DNA of 14,781 nucleotides from DATJBC01 sp035515515 (lineage in GTDB: Bacteria > Actinomycetota > Acidimicrobiia > Acidimicrobiales > UBA8190): the NCBI GenBank assembly GCA_035515515.1, contig DATJBC010000302.1:1-14781 (forward strand), in the 5' to 3' direction. Under the pieces are notes generated by a model, which did no database searches, was not told the origin of the DNA, and saw only the letters and a program-made list of their open reading frames with translations. Of this stretch, positions 14,575 through 14,781 are shown one piece after another (position 1 is the first letter of the stretch; each line of letters begins with the position of its first letter). Made by a program: the position numbers and the translations under genes.

Positions 14575-14769
14575 CTACCCCGACACGTCGCTCGACGGCA
14601 TCTGGACAAGCGTGCCGGGCACCGGTGCGCTCGGGTGGCGACGCCCCCGAGCCTCTTCCAGCGGCCAGTCGTCCTCGGCGACACCTCTGGGCAGGATGTC
14701 CTCCTGGAGCTCTCCGTTCTCTTGCTTGAGCACGACCAAGACGTGGGTCTGCGAGATGGTGCGCGTCAC
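14575..14769 (-). CDS. Hypothetical 64-residue protein, GTG start
   Basis: I do not recognise this protein. It begins MTRTISQTHVLVVLKQENGE, is acidic in the middle (LQEDILP, AEDDWPLEEARGRR) and ends in a Pro/Ser-rich tail, with no membrane segment. Coding is supported by AAAGGAGA placed 5 bases ahead of GTG 14769, at the extreme right edge of the window. It lies 122 bases upstream of the hemerythrin-like gene on the same strand, separated by small GC dyads (for example CTCGC-N3-GCGAG at 14527-14539), so co-transcription is uncertain. A small DNA- or protein-binding stress protein is conceivable but not shown. Confidence 0.5.
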   Translation of the reverse strand: MTRTISQTHVLVVLKQENGELQEDILPRGVAEDDWPLEEARGRRHPSAPVPGTLVQMPSSDVSG

Positions 14770-14781
14770 TGCTCTCCTTTG

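Overview
The window is very GC-rich (about 70% or more by eye) with dense, strand-switching, ATGA-coupled genes and strong G/C third-position bias. The gene families point to a high-GC actinobacterium: PadR paired with a HAAS membrane protein, a DUF4232 lipoprotein, a short ORF ahead of kdpF, and DUF7218-like and DUF5709-like small proteins. An Acidimicrobiia-like or related soil/aquatic lineage is my inference, not something the sequence proves.

Layout, left to right. (1) 1-1508: a HAD-family phosphatase running off the left edge (minus strand), an 85-residue unknown protein (plus) and a PaaI-type hotdog thioesterase (minus). A GC hairpin lies between the last two, which converge. (2) 1689-3696: a tightly coupled plus-strand operon of three genes, each joined by a 4-base ATGA overlap: a PadR regulator, a HAAS-TM-PASTA membrane protein, and a DUF4232-type lipoprotein. 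The PadR start codon lies inside an AT-rich ATGT-N3-ACAT dyad that may be its own operator. (3) 3746-8325: the minus-strand high-affinity potassium uptake operon, in transcription order a 27-residue membrane ORF, kdpF, kdpA, kdpB and kdpC. Three phased CTAAACRCG repeats lie upstream. No kdpD or kdpE is in the window. (4) 8506-9750: a membrane-anchored copper type II monooxygenase resembling peptidylglycine alpha-hydroxylating monooxygenase (PHM), with all six expected copper ligands visible. (5) 9971-10917: the C-terminal half of acetyl-CoA synthetase, truncated at the 5' side and carrying a one-base frameshift in a C run, so a pseudogene or an assembly artefact. (6) 10979-13530: small basic DUF7218-like and acidic DUF5709-like proteins, then a GH15 glucoamylase/trehalase-family enzyme. 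(7) 13826-14769: two minus-strand genes, a hemerythrin-like helical protein lacking most iron ligands and an unknown 64-residue protein with a strong Shine-Dalgarno sequence.

How the genes may work together. Kdp is a self-contained K+ pump. The PadR/HAAS-PASTA/lipoprotein set looks like an envelope-sensing regulatory unit and is the best candidate here for a little-described system. The right third holds small proteins and a GH15 enzyme next to a broken acs gene, which suggests a rearrangement breakpoint. I saw no tRNA, rRNA, CRISPR array, insertion sequence or recognisable riboswitch. The short gaps at 1509-1688, 8400-8505, 9751-9970 and 11233-11417 contain nothing I can call beyond the sites listed.
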